A program made the position numbers and the translations under genes. The notes under the pieces are model-generated. The model was not told the origin of the DNA. It saw nothing but the letters and a program-made list of their open reading frames with translations, and did no database searches. Below are positions 35,660 through 45,445 of a stretch of DNA of 64,000 bases, piece after piece; positions within the stretch are counted from its first letter, which is position 1, and every line of letters starts with the position of its first letter. Source of the stretch: CAVXTT01 sp963764685 (GTDB taxonomy: Bacteria > Bacteroidota > Ignavibacteria > Ignavibacteriales > Ignavibacteriaceae); the NCBI GenBank assembly GCA_963764685.1, contig CAVXTT010000016.1, forward strand, positions 310,001 through 374,000. The letters are read 5' to 3'.

Positions 35660-38128
35660 ATGCAAAAGGAGTCTTCAAATTTGAGTAATACTAACGATAT
35701 TGATATAAATGCTTCTGGTAATAGTACATCGCTTGTTGATAACCTTCCGGGGATACTGCCAATCCTTCCCTTAAGGGATATTGTGATCTTTCCATACATG
35801 ATTTTCCCGGTACTTGTCGGTAGGGAACAGTCAATCCGGGCGGCTAATTATGCACTCGAAAATACAAAATATATTTTTCTTTCTACACAGAAGAGATCTA
35901 ATATAGAGGATCCCAAAAAAGATGACATATACAGGGAAGGGACAATAGCTAAGATCGTCCAGATACTTAAGCTGCCTAACGGATTGATGAAAATACTGGT
36001 CGATGGTCTTCTCCAGGGAAAGATTATTGATTTTACTGACAGAAAGGAATTTTTCGAAGGGAATATTGAAGTTATTATTCCTGAAGTCCCTACTGATCAC
36101 GAGATGAATGCTCTTGTCAGGCAGATGTCCCAGTTATTTAAAGATTATGTAAAGATCAGCAGAAATGTTCCTAATGAGGCGGTTAGCGCTTTTGAGAATA
36201 TAGATGAGCCGGACAGAAAGCTTTTTTATGTTGCGGCGAATATTAACCAGAGTATTGAGGTTAAACAGGCTATCCTTCAGAAGTTTGATATTAAGGAGCA
36301 GTTCTATGAGATTGTTAAAATCCTTAACTCCGAAATTGATATTCTGAAAATAGAAAAAGAGATCGACAGCAAGGTACAGGAGAATATAGCAAAGACACAA
36401 CGTAAGTTTATAATCCAGGAACAGATAAAGATACTTCAGGATGAACTGGGTGAAGATGATGAAGCTTCACCTGAACTGGCGAAGCTTAAGGATCAGATAA
36501 AAAAAGCTAAAATGCCGAAGCTCGCTGAGTCCAAAGCATTGGAGGAACTTGCCAAATTAAGAAAAACACCTCCTATGTCACCTGAATCTACTGTCATAAG
36601 AAATTATCTTGAATGGCTGGTTGATGTTCCCTGGCAGAAACGTACAAAGGATAATGTTAATATCAACCATGTTCAGAGGATTCTGGATGAGGACCATTTC
36701 GGACTGGAAAAGCCGAAAGAAAGAATCGTTGAACATATAGCTGTCCTTAATCTTGTGAAGCATATGAAGGGACAGATATTATGCTTTGTAGGACCTCCGG
36801 GAACCGGAAAAACCTCACTCGGCAAATCAATTGCTCGTGCTTTGGGACGCGAATTTGTAAGAATAAGTCTTGGCGGCATAAGGGATGAAGCTGAGATAAG
36901 AGGGCACCGCAGGACATATATTGGTTCTATGCCTGGAAAAATAGTCCAGTCGATGAAAAGAGCAGGCACAATAAATCCCGTAATGCTTCTTGATGAAATT
37001 GATAAAATGAGTATGGATTTCAGAGGGGATCCTTCGTCGGCAATGCTCGAGGTACTGGACCCTGAACAGAACCATAGTTTTAGCGATCATTATCTTGAAG
37101 TTGATTACGATCTCAGCCAGGTAATGTTCATTACTACGGCTAATGTAAGATATAATATCCCTCTTCCCCTGCAGGACAGGATGGAAATTATAGAACTTCC
37201 CGGCTACCTGGAATATGATAAGCTTGAAATTGCAAAAAGACATATCCTGCCCAAGCAGCTCGATGCACACGGGTTGACAAATAAAAAGGTAACTTTCAAA
37301 GATGAGGCAATAAAGAAAATTATTTCCGAATACACCCGTGAAGCAGGAGTTAGAAATCTTGAAAGAGAACTTGCTTCCGTCTGCCGTAAGCTGACAAAAG
37401 AAATTGTCGGTACTGAGATGACCAACGGCAAGAGAAAGCATAAAAAAGTATATGTTGTCGATGCGAACAAAGTTGAGGAATACCTGAAAGTTCCCCGGTA
37501 CCGGTATCAGAGATATAACAAGGAGAATAAAGTCGGTAGTGTTACCGGTCTTGCCTGGACCAGTGTTGGAGGCGAGCTTCTGAATGTTGACGTTACAATT
37601 ATGCAGGGAGCGGAGAGACTTACACTCACAGGTCAGCTAGGTAATGTAATGAAAGAATCGGCTCAGGCAGCTTTAAGTTTTATCAGGTCAAATGCGAAGG
37701 CTCTTGGTTTGAATCCTGATTTCTTCAAGGGTAAAGAAGTTCATATTCACCTTCCCGAAGGAGCCATACCCAAAGACGGACCCTCTGCAGGAATCACTAT
37801 GACTATGGCAATGCTTTCTGCGGTAAGCGGAAAACCTGCGCTTGGCGATATTGCTATGACCGGTGAAATTACACTCAGGGGAAATATTCTTCCTATAGGC
37901 GGTTTGAATGAGAAGCTTCTTGCAGCTAAAAGAAACCAGATCAGTACAGTTTTAATTCCAAGCGAAAACGAAATTGACCTGAAAGAAGTTCAGGCAAAGG
38001 TTAAAGAAGGATTGAAAATAATTCCCGTTTCATCCATTAAGGAAGCTATCCCTTATGTATTTCCTGATCTGAAAAAGAAGGCGGGAAAATTGAAGACCCC
38101 TGTTGCACGGCACAAGAGAAAGAGATAA
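35660..38128 (+). CDS. lon: ATP-dependent protease Lon
   Basis: Cytoplasmic AAA+ serine protease for misfolded and regulatory proteins. The 822 residues hold the N-terminal LAN domain (~35-230, LPILPLRDIVIFPYMIFPV), a coiled coil, the AAA+ module with Walker A GPPGTGKTS near 377 and Walker B MLLDEIDKM, and the C-terminal protease domain with Ser ~708 in PKDGPSAGITM and Lys ~751 in GGLNEKLLAA. ATG at 35660 is followed by a family-like N-terminus. The gene's TAA abuts the ATG of the next gene. Confidence 0.97.
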   Translation: MQKESSNLSNTNDIDINASGNSTSLVDNLPGILPILPLRDIVIFPYMIFPVLVGREQSIRAANYALENTKYIFLSTQKRSNIEDPKKDDIYREGTIAKIVQILKLPNGLMKILVDGLLQGKIIDFTDRKEFFEGNIEVIIPEVPTDHEMNALVRQMSQLFKDYVKISRNVPNEAVSAFENIDEPDRKLFYVAANINQSIEVKQAILQKFDIKEQFYEIVKILNSEIDILKIEKEIDSKVQENIAKTQRKFIIQEQIKILQDELGEDDEASPELAKLKDQIKKAKMPKLAESKALEELAKLRKTPPMSPESTVIRNYLEWLVDVPWQKRTKDNVNINHVQRILDEDHFGLEKPKERIVEHIAVLNLVKHMKGQILCFVGPPGTGKTSLGKSIARALGREFVRISLGGIRDEAEIRGHRRTYIGSMPGKIVQSMKRAGTINPVMLLDEIDKMSMDFRGDPSSAMLEVLDPEQNHSFSDHYLEVDYDLSQVMFITTANVRYNIPLPLQDRMEIIELPGYLEYDKLEIAKRHILPKQLDAHGLTNKKVTFKDEAIKKIISEYTREAGVRNLERELASVCRKLTKEIVGTEMTNGKRKHKKVYVVDANKVEEYLKVPRYRYQRYNKENKVGSVTGLAWTSVGGELLNVDVTIMQGAERLTLTGQLGNVMKESAQAALSFIRSNAKALGLNPDFFKGKEVHIHLPEGAIPKDGPSAGITMTMAMLSAVSGKPALGDIAMTGEITLRGNILPIGGLNEKLLAAKRNQISTVLIPSENEIDLKEVQAKVKEGLKIIPVSSIKEAIPYVFPDLKKKAGKLKTPVARHKRKR

Positions 38129-38620
38129 ATGAGCTTACAGTTGCACATACAGAATGAAATATCTCTTGAGGAGAAATACATCCTTCTTGAAAAACAAGTA
38201 AGAAATCTTATAAGCAAAGAAGATCATTATCTTTCCTCCTTGTCAAATTTTACTGCTGCCGTGAAACAGACCTTTAATCATATAAACTGGGTAGGATTTT
38301 ACCTGTTTGACGGCAAAAAGTTATACCTTGGTCCGTTCCAGGGAAAAGTAGCCTGCACAATTTTGGAATTAGGTAAAGGAGTATGCGGAACTGCAGCCGC
38401 TCAAAGGAAGACTTTAATTGTCCCCGATGTTGATGTCTTTGACGGTCATATTGCGTGCGACCTTGATTCAAAATCTGAGATCGTAGTTCCACTGATCAAA
38501 GGAGATAAGCTGCTAGGCGTACTTGACATTGACAGTCTTGAATATAATGGATTTAATGAAACAGATAAAAAATACCTGGAACAGCTGTGTTCCATAATTG
38601 TTGAACAGGATTTCAGATGA
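38129..38620 (+). CDS. msrC: Free methionine-(R)-sulfoxide reductase (GAF domain)
   Basis: A single-GAF enzyme that reduces free Met-R-sulfoxide. The 163 residues carry Cys76, Cys86 and Cys110 (ACTIL, GVCGTAAA, HIACD), with the spacing 10 and 24 that matches the three redox cysteines of E. coli fRMsr, plus WVGFYL and SEIVVPL. All catalytic cysteines are therefore present. It starts directly after the lon stop and overlaps dnaX by ATGA. Confidence 0.93.
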   Translation: MSLQLHIQNEISLEEKYILLEKQVRNLISKEDHYLSSLSNFTAAVKQTFNHINWVGFYLFDGKKLYLGPFQGKVACTILELGKGVCGTAAAQRKTLIVPDVDVFDGHIACDLDSKSEIVVPLIKGDKLLGVLDIDSLEYNGFNETDKKYLEQLCSIIVEQDFR

Positions 38621-40218
38621 GCTTTATTGTTACAGCCCGCAAGTGGCGTCCCCAGAAATTTGCCGATGTAGTGGGACAGGAGCATATAACAATAACACTG
38701 CAGAATGCCGTAAAGAATAACAGGATTGCACACGCATACCTGTTTACAGGTCCCAGGGGCGTGGGCAAAACAACCACAGCAAGAATATTTGCCAAGGTGC
38801 TTAATTGCCTTAATCCTGTAGATTATGAACCCTGTAATGAATGCGAGATGTGTCTTGCAATTCAGAACTCGCAGTCGTTCGATTTTATAGAAATAGATGG
38901 CGCTTCAAACAGGGGAATTGATGAGGTAAGAACATTAAGGGATTCTGTTAAGTATGCTCCCTCTAAAGGCAAGTATAAAGTCTATATAATAGATGAAGTG
39001 CATATGCTTACGAGGGAATCATTTAATGCTTTTCTGAAAACATTGGAGGAACCCCCTGCACACATCATCTTTATTTTTGCAACTACTGACGTTCACAAAG
39101 TTCCTTTGACAATAATTTCACGCTGCCAGAGATTTGATTTCAGAAGGATACAGCTTGATACGATGAAATTGCTTCTTAAAAAGATAGCCGATGCCGAAAA
39201 CATTAAGATCGACGATAAGACACTTACCATAATAGGTAAAAAGGCAGATGGTGCATTAAGAGATGCCGAAAGCTATTTCGACCAGATCGTCTCATTCTGC
39301 GGTAATGAAATAGAACCTGCCACCGTTTCAAAGATGTTAAACCTTATTGATGAGGATACTTTTTTTGAAATCTCAGATGCTGTATTAGAAAAGAACTATA
39401 AATCTGTCTTTGCGGTATCAAACAGAATATATGAGAACGGCTGGAACTTTATTGATTTTATGGAAGGACTGCTAGAGCACTTCAGGAATATAATGACCGC
39501 AGTTGCTACCCGCAGGACAGAGCTGATCGAAACTGCTGAGGTCTATAAAACCCGCTATCTTGATTATATTGATAAATTTACCGAAGGGGATATTCTCCGG
39601 TTAATGAACTTCCTCAACAAAACACACCAGGAACTGAGGTTCTCCCAGAATCAGAAACTAAAAGTTGAGATTGCACTTACACATCTTGTCGGGCTGGAGC
39701 GTTCATCAACTATTAGTGATATTATTTCAGGTATAAAAGAGGGGAGCACTTTTGATAAGGATGCTTCTGCCAAAAAGCAAAGGTATACAGAAAAAAAAAG
39801 TGAACTTTCCCAGTCAAACATAAAGATTGCTGCTGAAAAAAATAAAATAATAGAAAAGACTGCCGGTTTTGATCAGATTGTGGATACCTGGCAGTTTTTT
39901 GTTGATACTGTAGGTAAAGAAAAGGGGCTTATACTTGGACCATTTATAAGATCTGCTCAGCTGCACAGCATTGAAGGCAATCAGCTTAATATTGTAAGTA
40001 ATCAGCCTGACAGTACAACCCTCCTAAGACATAATAAAGATTACTTTAACCAAAAGCTTATTCAGATATTCGGTAAAAAAATGAATATCAACCTGATGCA
40101 GGGGAGTCAATCCGGCCTTTCTGCAGAATCTTCCAAACCCCTGAATGGACAGGATGATGAAAATGACCCATACGTCATTGCTATTAAAAAAGAGCTAAAA
40201 GGGAAGATCATCAATTAG
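38617..40218 (+). CDS. dnaX: DNA polymerase III subunits tau/gamma
   Basis: Clamp-loader ATPase. The 533 residues begin with the family's ARKWRPQKFADVVGQ. Walker A GPRGVGKT is at 45-52, zinc cysteines are at 64, 73, 76 and 79, Walker B/DExx is IIDEVHML, the SRC sensor is SRCQRFDF, and a tau-type C-terminal region follows after ~395. At 39791-39799 there is a run of nine A followed by G. A -1 shift there reads AAG TGA, giving a ~395-residue gamma-like product (see findings). ATGA overlap with msrC. The stop is followed at once by octanucleotide copy D. Confidence 0.95.
   Translation: MSFIVTARKWRPQKFADVVGQEHITITLQNAVKNNRIAHAYLFTGPRGVGKTTTARIFAKVLNCLNPVDYEPCNECEMCLAIQNSQSFDFIEIDGASNRGIDEVRTLRDSVKYAPSKGKYKVYIIDEVHMLTRESFNAFLKTLEEPPAHIIFIFATTDVHKVPLTIISRCQRFDFRRIQLDTMKLLLKKIADAENIKIDDKTLTIIGKKADGALRDAESYFDQIVSFCGNEIEPATVSKMLNLIDEDTFFEISDAVLEKNYKSVFAVSNRIYENGWNFIDFMEGLLEHFRNIMTAVATRRTELIETAEVYKTRYLDYIDKFTEGDILRLMNFLNKTHQELRFSQNQKLKVEIALTHLVGLERSSTISDIISGIKEGSTFDKDASAKKQRYTEKKSELSQSNIKIAAEKNKIIEKTAGFDQIVDTWQFFVDTVGKEKGLILGPFIRSAQLHSIEGNQLNIVSNQPDSTTLLRHNKDYFNQKLIQIFGKKMNINLMQGSQSGLSAESSKPLNGQDDENDPYVIAIKKELKGKIIN
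39790..39803 (+). promoter_or_regulatory. Candidate dnaX slippage site (A9-G)
   Basis: Zero frame GAA AAA AAA AGT GAA; the -1 frame reads AAA AAG TGA, with the stop at 39801-39803. Nine A in a row is the length known to cause transcriptional slippage in Thermus dnaX; E. coli dnaX uses ribosomal slippage on A6G. No clear upstream Shine-Dalgarno stimulator or downstream hairpin is visible. Confidence 0.6.
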
Positions 40219-40265
40219 TCCGGAACCGTGCTGAGGTTCGGTCGTGCGGACGTGCTGTCGAAATA
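40219..40265 (+). repeat. Octanucleotide repeat element, copy D
   Basis: A more degenerate copy starting at the base after the dnaX stop: CCGTGCTGA, GGTTCGGT, CGTGCGGA, CGTGCTGT, then CGAAATAA. It has the same orientation relative to the upstream gene as copies A and C. Confidence 0.8.
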
Positions 40266-40276
40266 AGGAATTTAAT

Positions 40277-40466
40277 ATATGAGGGGATTCTTTCTACTAA
40301 TGACGCCTTATCGCCATGGCCGGTCACTTCGATACATTTTCTCGAAGGCTCGAAAACACTCAGTGACCTTTCTTTCACTTGCATAAGCAATCCTAGCCCG
40401 GTGGCTGAGTGTTCCGAAGGAATGTACCGAAGCCATAAGGGCGGGCAGTGCGAAATATCCTCATAC
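40277..40466. repeat. Long imperfect palindrome downstream of dnaX
   Basis: The left arm (about 40304-40368, CGCCTTATCGCCATGG, then ACACTCAGTGACC) pairs with the right arm (40400-40443, GGTGGCTGAGTGTTCCG, then GCCATAAGGGCG). An outer ATGAGG/CCTCAT pair extends the symmetry. It carries the CGAAGGAATGTACCGAAG-type core that I recall from dispersed hairpins in FCB-group genomes. It occupies most of the dnaX-cmk gap; no gene is seen there. Confidence 0.7.
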
Positions 40467-40693
40467 CAGCCAGTGCCCTGACCAATTTATGATGAAATTT
40501 CTTCGTAGGGGACTCCTTCTAATGATATTTTAATAAAGGTCATTTTTATGTTAAATAAAGGCAATCACTTTTGGGAATAGTTATGACTTTTCAGACATTC
40601 ATCCAACCATCCATTCCTTTATCCATCTAAATAGCTTTTTCAGCTGTCTCAATCTTTTTAGTTTTTTGAAATATTTCTGTATATTTATTATCT

Positions 40694-41389
40694 ATGTCAA
40701 AAAATTTTATAGTGGCAATAGATGGTCCCGCGGGGTCGGGAAAAAGCACTTCAGCTAAGCTGGTAGCGCAGAATCTTGGTTTTTTGTACATAGATACGGG
40801 GGCAATGTACAGAGCTGTGACGTATCTCGTGCTGAAAAAAAAAATTGAAGAGATCCTTGATATCATAAGCTTGGCTGAAGCAATAGATATAGTTCTTAAT
40901 TTTATTGACGGAAGAACTGAAGTATTTGTTGACGGAGAGAATGTAACCGGGCATATCAGGACTCTCGAAGTAAATCAGAAAGTCAGCGAAATAAGCAAGA
41001 TTGCAGGTGTAAGAAAAGCCCTCGTTGCAAAACAGCAGAAGATGGGAGCAAAAGCTAACGGTGTTGTAATGGAGGGAAGAGATATTGGAACTGTTGTATT
41101 TCCCGATGCTGATCTTAAAATTTTTATGACTGCTTCTATCGATCAGCGTACAATCCGCAGGGTTAAAGAATATGAAGAATCGGGGACTGAAGTTTCTGCC
41201 GAAGAGATCAAAAAGAACCTGATGCTCAGGGATAAGATAGATTCCGGTAGAGAACACAGTCCGCTCGTCAAAGCACACGATGCAGTTGAAGTAGATACTT
41301 CAAAATTTACTATTGCCGAACAGGTTGATGTTATTCTCCGGCACGTAAAAGAAAGAGCTGATAAAAAAGGAATTGCAGTAAAGATTTAA
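40694..41389 (+). CDS. cmk: Cytidylate kinase
   Basis: Phosphorylates CMP/dCMP. The 231 residues have the P-loop IDGPAGSGKST (9-19), YIDTGAMYRAVT, EGRDIGTVVFPDADLKIFM, and the lid LMLRDKIDSGREHSPL. It lies immediately upstream of rpsA, the same cmk-rpsA pairing found in many bacteria. Confidence 0.96.
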   Translation: MSKNFIVAIDGPAGSGKSTSAKLVAQNLGFLYIDTGAMYRAVTYLVLKKKIEEILDIISLAEAIDIVLNFIDGRTEVFVDGENVTGHIRTLEVNQKVSEISKIAGVRKALVAKQQKMGAKANGVVMEGRDIGTVVFPDADLKIFMTASIDQRTIRRVKEYEESGTEVSAEEIKKNLMLRDKIDSGREHSPLVKAHDAVEVDTSKFTIAEQVDVILRHVKERADKKGIAVKI

Positions 41390-41482
41390 TTAAGCTGCCA
41401 AAACTATGTTAAACTAAATATACTGCTTATTATTTCTCAGGCAGCTTGGAATATTAAGCAGAAAAATCCGTTTGGAGGATTA

Positions 41483-43304
41483 ATGTTCGAGGAGACCAAA
41501 GTAAGAAAAACCATCATATCAGAGGAGGATTACGAAAAGTCTAAAAAACGTTTCGATACTGAGAGCTACTCAAAAGAAGAATTCCTGACCCTTGCTAAGC
41601 TCTATTCCGAATCATTCAGAGATGTGAAGGAAGGCGAGCTGATAAAAGGCAGAATAGTAAGGGTGCAGGGGGACTAACGTTATTATTGATGTCGGCTTTA
41701 AGTCAGAAGGTTCGGTATCAAAGGACGAATTCCGTGAAAATGAAAAAATCGAGATCGGCAAAGAGATTGAAGTTGTTCTTGAATCCGTTGAGGACCAGGA
41801 AGGTAATCTCGTTCTCAGCAAACAGAGAGCCGACTTCCTTAAGATCTGGGAGAAAGTTGTAAGAGCTCACGATACCGGTGAAATTCTTCAGGGAAAAATT
41901 GTAAAAAGAATTAAAGGCGGTATGGTCGTTGACCTGATGGGTATGGAAGCTTTTCTTCCGGGCTCACAGATCGATGTTCGTCCTATCCGCGACTTTGATG
42001 CCTTTGTCGGTCAGACAATGGACTTCAAGGTTGTAAAAGTTAATATCCCTACAGAGAATGTTGTTGTTTCGCATAAGGTACTTGTTGAAGAAGAGATAGC
42101 AGACCAGAGACACGCAATTCTTAACAGTCTTGAAAAAGGACAAATACTCGAAGGTACCGTAAAAGCAATAACAGACTTCGGTGTGTTTATTGATCTCGGC
42201 GGTGTTGATGGTCTTGTTCATATAACAGACCTAAGCTGGGGCAGAATAAATCATCCAAACGAAGTTGTTAAACTTGATCAGACAATAAAAGTTGTTGTAA
42301 CAGATTTCGATGAAGAGAAGAAGAGAATATCTTTAAGTCTCAAGAAACTTCTTCCGCATCCATGGGAAGATATCGAGAGCAAATATAAGATAGGTGATAA
42401 AGTTTCAGGAAGAGTTGTTTCTCTTACAGATTACGGTGCATTCATTGAAATTGAAAAAGGAATTGAGGGACTTATCCATAATTCCGAAATGAGCTGGACA
42501 CAGCACATTAAGCATCCTTCACAGGTTGTTTCAATGGGACAGATAATCGAAGCTGTTATATTAAGCCTGGATAAAGATGATAAGAAGATATCGCTTGGAA
42601 TTAAACAGCTCGAACCGGATCCATGGGAAACTCTGATGCAGAAATATCCTGTTGGATCAAGACATTCGGGAGTTGCAAGAAATCTTACCAACTTCGGAGT
42701 GTTTGTTGAGCTTGAGCCGGGCGTTGACGGTCTGGTACATATTTCAGATCTCTCGTGGACAAAGAAAATACGCCATCCCGGTGAAGTAGTTAAGAAAGGT
42801 GAACGCCTGGAAGTTATCGTTCTCGGAGTAGATGTAGAACAGAGGAAGATCTCGCTTGGTCATAAACAGGTTGAAAATAACCCCTGGAACAACTTCGAGA
42901 AATTATTCTCAGTTGGCACTGTTACAGAAGGAAAAGTAGTACGCATTATTGAGAAAGGCTTAATTGCCGAACTTCCTGAAAGTGTTGATGGATTTGTTCC
43001 TGCAAACCAGGTCGCTCCGCCAAAGGTGAAGAATATTGCAAATCATTTCCCTGTTGATGATGTCCTCCAGTTGAAGGTAATCGAGTTCGATAAAGAAAAT
43101 AAAAAGATCGTGTTAAGCGCAATTGCCATCCTGAAAGAAAAATCAGAAGATGAAGTTCGTGCTTATCTCGATAAACACAAACTTGAAAGAGTAAGTGTTC
43201 AGGAAATTATGAAGGTCGATACGGGTTCGGTAGATACTTCCGACTTCCCGATATTCGAAGTTCCTGAGGAGCATCATCCTCATTCGCATGAAAAGACTCA
43301 ATAA
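41483..43304 (+). CDS. rpsA: 30S ribosomal protein S1 (one frame break)
   Basis: RNA-binding ribosomal protein S1, about 607 residues once the frame is joined, with six S1 motifs (GRIVRV, LQGKIVKRI, EGTVKAITDFGVFIDLG, SGRVVSLTDYGAFIE, SGVARNLTNFGVFVE, EGKVVRIIEKG). Translation starts at ATG 41483 after a strong TTTGGAGGAT site. The frame stops at TAA after a run of five G (41668-41672); with four G it reads VQGTNVIIDVG and continues unbroken to 43304. S1 is normally essential in Gram-negatives, so this is most likely an indel error. A strong terminator follows. Confidence 0.93.
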
Positions 43305-43326
43305 TTTTCAGTAACGATTCTTTAAC

Positions 43327-43354
43327 AGAGCGGGAACCGTCCCGCTCTTTTTTT
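43327..43354 (+). terminator. Rho-independent terminator of rpsA
   Basis: Stem AGAGCGGG / CCCGCTCT with loop AACCGT, followed directly by a seven-T run. It ends ten bases before the mtaB start codon, so mtaB either has a leaderless or very short transcript or is read through. Confidence 0.9.
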
Positions 43355-43363
43355 ATCAGGTAA

Positions 43364-44669
43364 ATGAAAAAAGTAGCACTGCATACATTAGGCTGCAAGC
43401 TGAATTTCTCCGAATCATCTACGATCGGTAAGGAATTTCTTGAAAAAGGATTTGATATTGTTGATATCAGGGAGAATGCCGACGTATATCTTTTTAATAC
43501 CTGTACTGTAACCGAGAATGCAGAGAAGGAATGCCGCCAGCTGGTTAGAAGAGTTTTGAGGCAGAATCCTGAAGCATTTGTTATTGTTACAGGCTGCTAT
43601 GCGCAGCTTCGTCCCGGGGAGATTGCCTCAATTGATGGAGTGGATGCAGTTCTCGGCAGTAATGAAAAATTTAAGATATTCTCCATCCTTGATAATTTTG
43701 AGAAGAAAAAACTTGCCTGCACATTCGTATCACCTTTAGAAGATCTGAATGATTTCGGATTTGCTTCATCCGGGGAAGGAGATACCAGGACCCGTGCTTA
43801 CTTTAAAATTCAGGACGGCTGTGATTACAAATGCTCCTTCTGTACGATCCCTCTTGCCCGCGGCGGCAGCAGAAGTATGGAGCCTAACCGAGTACTTGAG
43901 GAGTTCAAAAAAATAATTGATGCAGGTTATAAGGAAATAATTCTAACCGGCGTAAATGTAGGGGATTACGGGAAGTCATTTAATACGGATCTTTATCATC
44001 TTCTTCTGGAGATGATTAAAACCGATGGGGATTTCAGGATCAGGGTAAGCTCTATTGAACCGAATTTACTTTCTGATGAAATAATTGAACTTGCTGCGAC
44101 CAGTCCTAAGATCTGCAGGCATTTTCATATCCCCCTTCAGAGCGGCAGTCCTGAAATTCTTAAAGCTATGCAGCGGAGATATAAAGCCGGTGATTATGAA
44201 AGACTGATCTATAAAATTAAAACAGCGTATACCTGATGCCGGTATAGGCGTTGATGTTATAGTTGGTTTTCCCGGAGAGACAGAAAAAGAATTCCTTGAA
44301 ACACATAATTTTCTAAAAGATCTCCCCATTTCATACCTTCACGTTTTTACTTACTCGGAACGCCCCGATACAAAAGCAATTAACTTTCCTGGTATAGTGG
44401 ATGTAGGTGAAAGAAGAAGAAGAAATAATATTCTGCGTATATTAAGTCAGAAGAAAAAACATCTTTTTTACGAAAGCAGTCTTAATAAAACCGTTAATGT
44501 TCTATTCGAATCTGAGAACGCTAACGGAATAATTAAAGGTTTTTCATCTGAATACATAAGGGTTGCAATGCCTTATAACGAGAGTTTAGTGAACAGGATT
44601 ACGCCGGTGGAAATATCAGGCATCGATGGCGAGTATTGTACCGGAAAAAGAGAAGAAAAAATCAATTGA
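43364..44669 (+). CDS. mtaB: tRNA t6A37 methylthiotransferase MtaB (one frame break)
   Basis: Radical-SAM methylthiotransferase modifying t6A37 of tRNA. The first part (43364-44236) has the N-terminal UPF0004 domain with cluster cysteines (LGCKLN, NTCTVT, TGCYAQ), the radical SAM triad CDYKCSFC, GVNVGDYG and the IPLQSGS motif. The frame breaks at 44228; removing one T gives KTAIPDAGIGVDVIVGFPGE and the frame then runs to 44669, ~434 residues in all. The subfamily call (MtaB rather than MiaB/RimO) rests on the short LGCKLN-type start and CSFCTIPLARG. Confidence 0.88.
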
Positions 44670-44710
44670 CTTGCTTTCAGGGTATTGAGTAAAATTAAAA
44701 TCAAAAAAAT

Positions 44711-45445
44711 ATGAATAAAGTAATCCTGCTATCTTTCTTATTTGCCCTTCCAATTTTCGCTCAGAAGACCGACCCCACAATCCTTGCTCTTGAAAGTGAA
44801 ATAAAGAATTCTCCGGTTCAGAAGAATGACAGTGTCCCTTTCCAGGAAGAGCAGACAGGTAAAAAGAATGTGGGACTCGCAATATTATACTCACTGCTTC
44901 TGCCCGGTATGGGAGAGTTGTATGCAGGTGATTACTCAACAGGGAAATACTTTACTATTGCCGATGGTATCTTATGGGGAACTTATATAGGTATAAATTC
45001 ATATGGAAACTGGATGCAGGACAGATATGTCTCTTATGCAAATTCTACAGGCGGATCAAACACTGACGGCAAAGATGATATCTATTTTGCTACGATAGGG
45101 GAGTATTCCAATATTGAGCAATATAATAACCAGATGGCTCTTGATAGAAATTTTAATGAGATGTATAACGAAGAGACTCATTACTGGAAATGGAATACTG
45201 AAACGGAAAGAAAGAGCTACAGGAATATGTGGGTTTCCAGCGAAGAGTCATTTAACAGTTTAAGATTTGTAGTGGGAGCACTGATTGTTAACAGGGTCGC
45301 AAGTGCAATAAATGCAGTAAGACTTACCGCAGCTTATAACAAAAAACAAAATGTACAGACAGGATGGAACGTATCGGTTGGAATGGTTAACGGGCATCCC
45401 GGTATACCTTCAGGACTGTCGCTTAATTTTAATAAGTCCTTCTGA
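44711..45445 (+). CDS. DUF5683-like exported/membrane protein
   Basis: A 244-residue protein with a signal peptide (MNKVILLSFLFALPIFAQ) and hydrophobic segments at ~60-80 and ~85-105 (LAILYSLLLPGMGELYAGDYSTGK). The LPGxGxLYxG pattern followed by an aromatic-rich part and a C-terminal AINAVRLTAAYNK is typical of DUF5683-type envelope proteins of the FCB group. Function unknown. It follows mtaB by 41 bases on the same strand. Confidence 0.7.
   Translation: MNKVILLSFLFALPIFAQKTDPTILALESEIKNSPVQKNDSVPFQEEQTGKKNVGLAILYSLLLPGMGELYAGDYSTGKYFTIADGILWGTYIGINSYGNWMQDRYVSYANSTGGSNTDGKDDIYFATIGEYSNIEQYNNQMALDRNFNEMYNEETHYWKWNTETERKSYRNMWVSSEESFNSLRFVVGALIVNRVASAINAVRLTAAYNKKQNVQTGWNVSVGMVNGHPGIPSGLSLNFNKSF

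Noticed and set aside
36827..37441. 204-codon open frame antisense to lon
   Set aside because: It lies wholly inside the highly conserved AAA+ and protease coding region; a shadow of strong codon bias.
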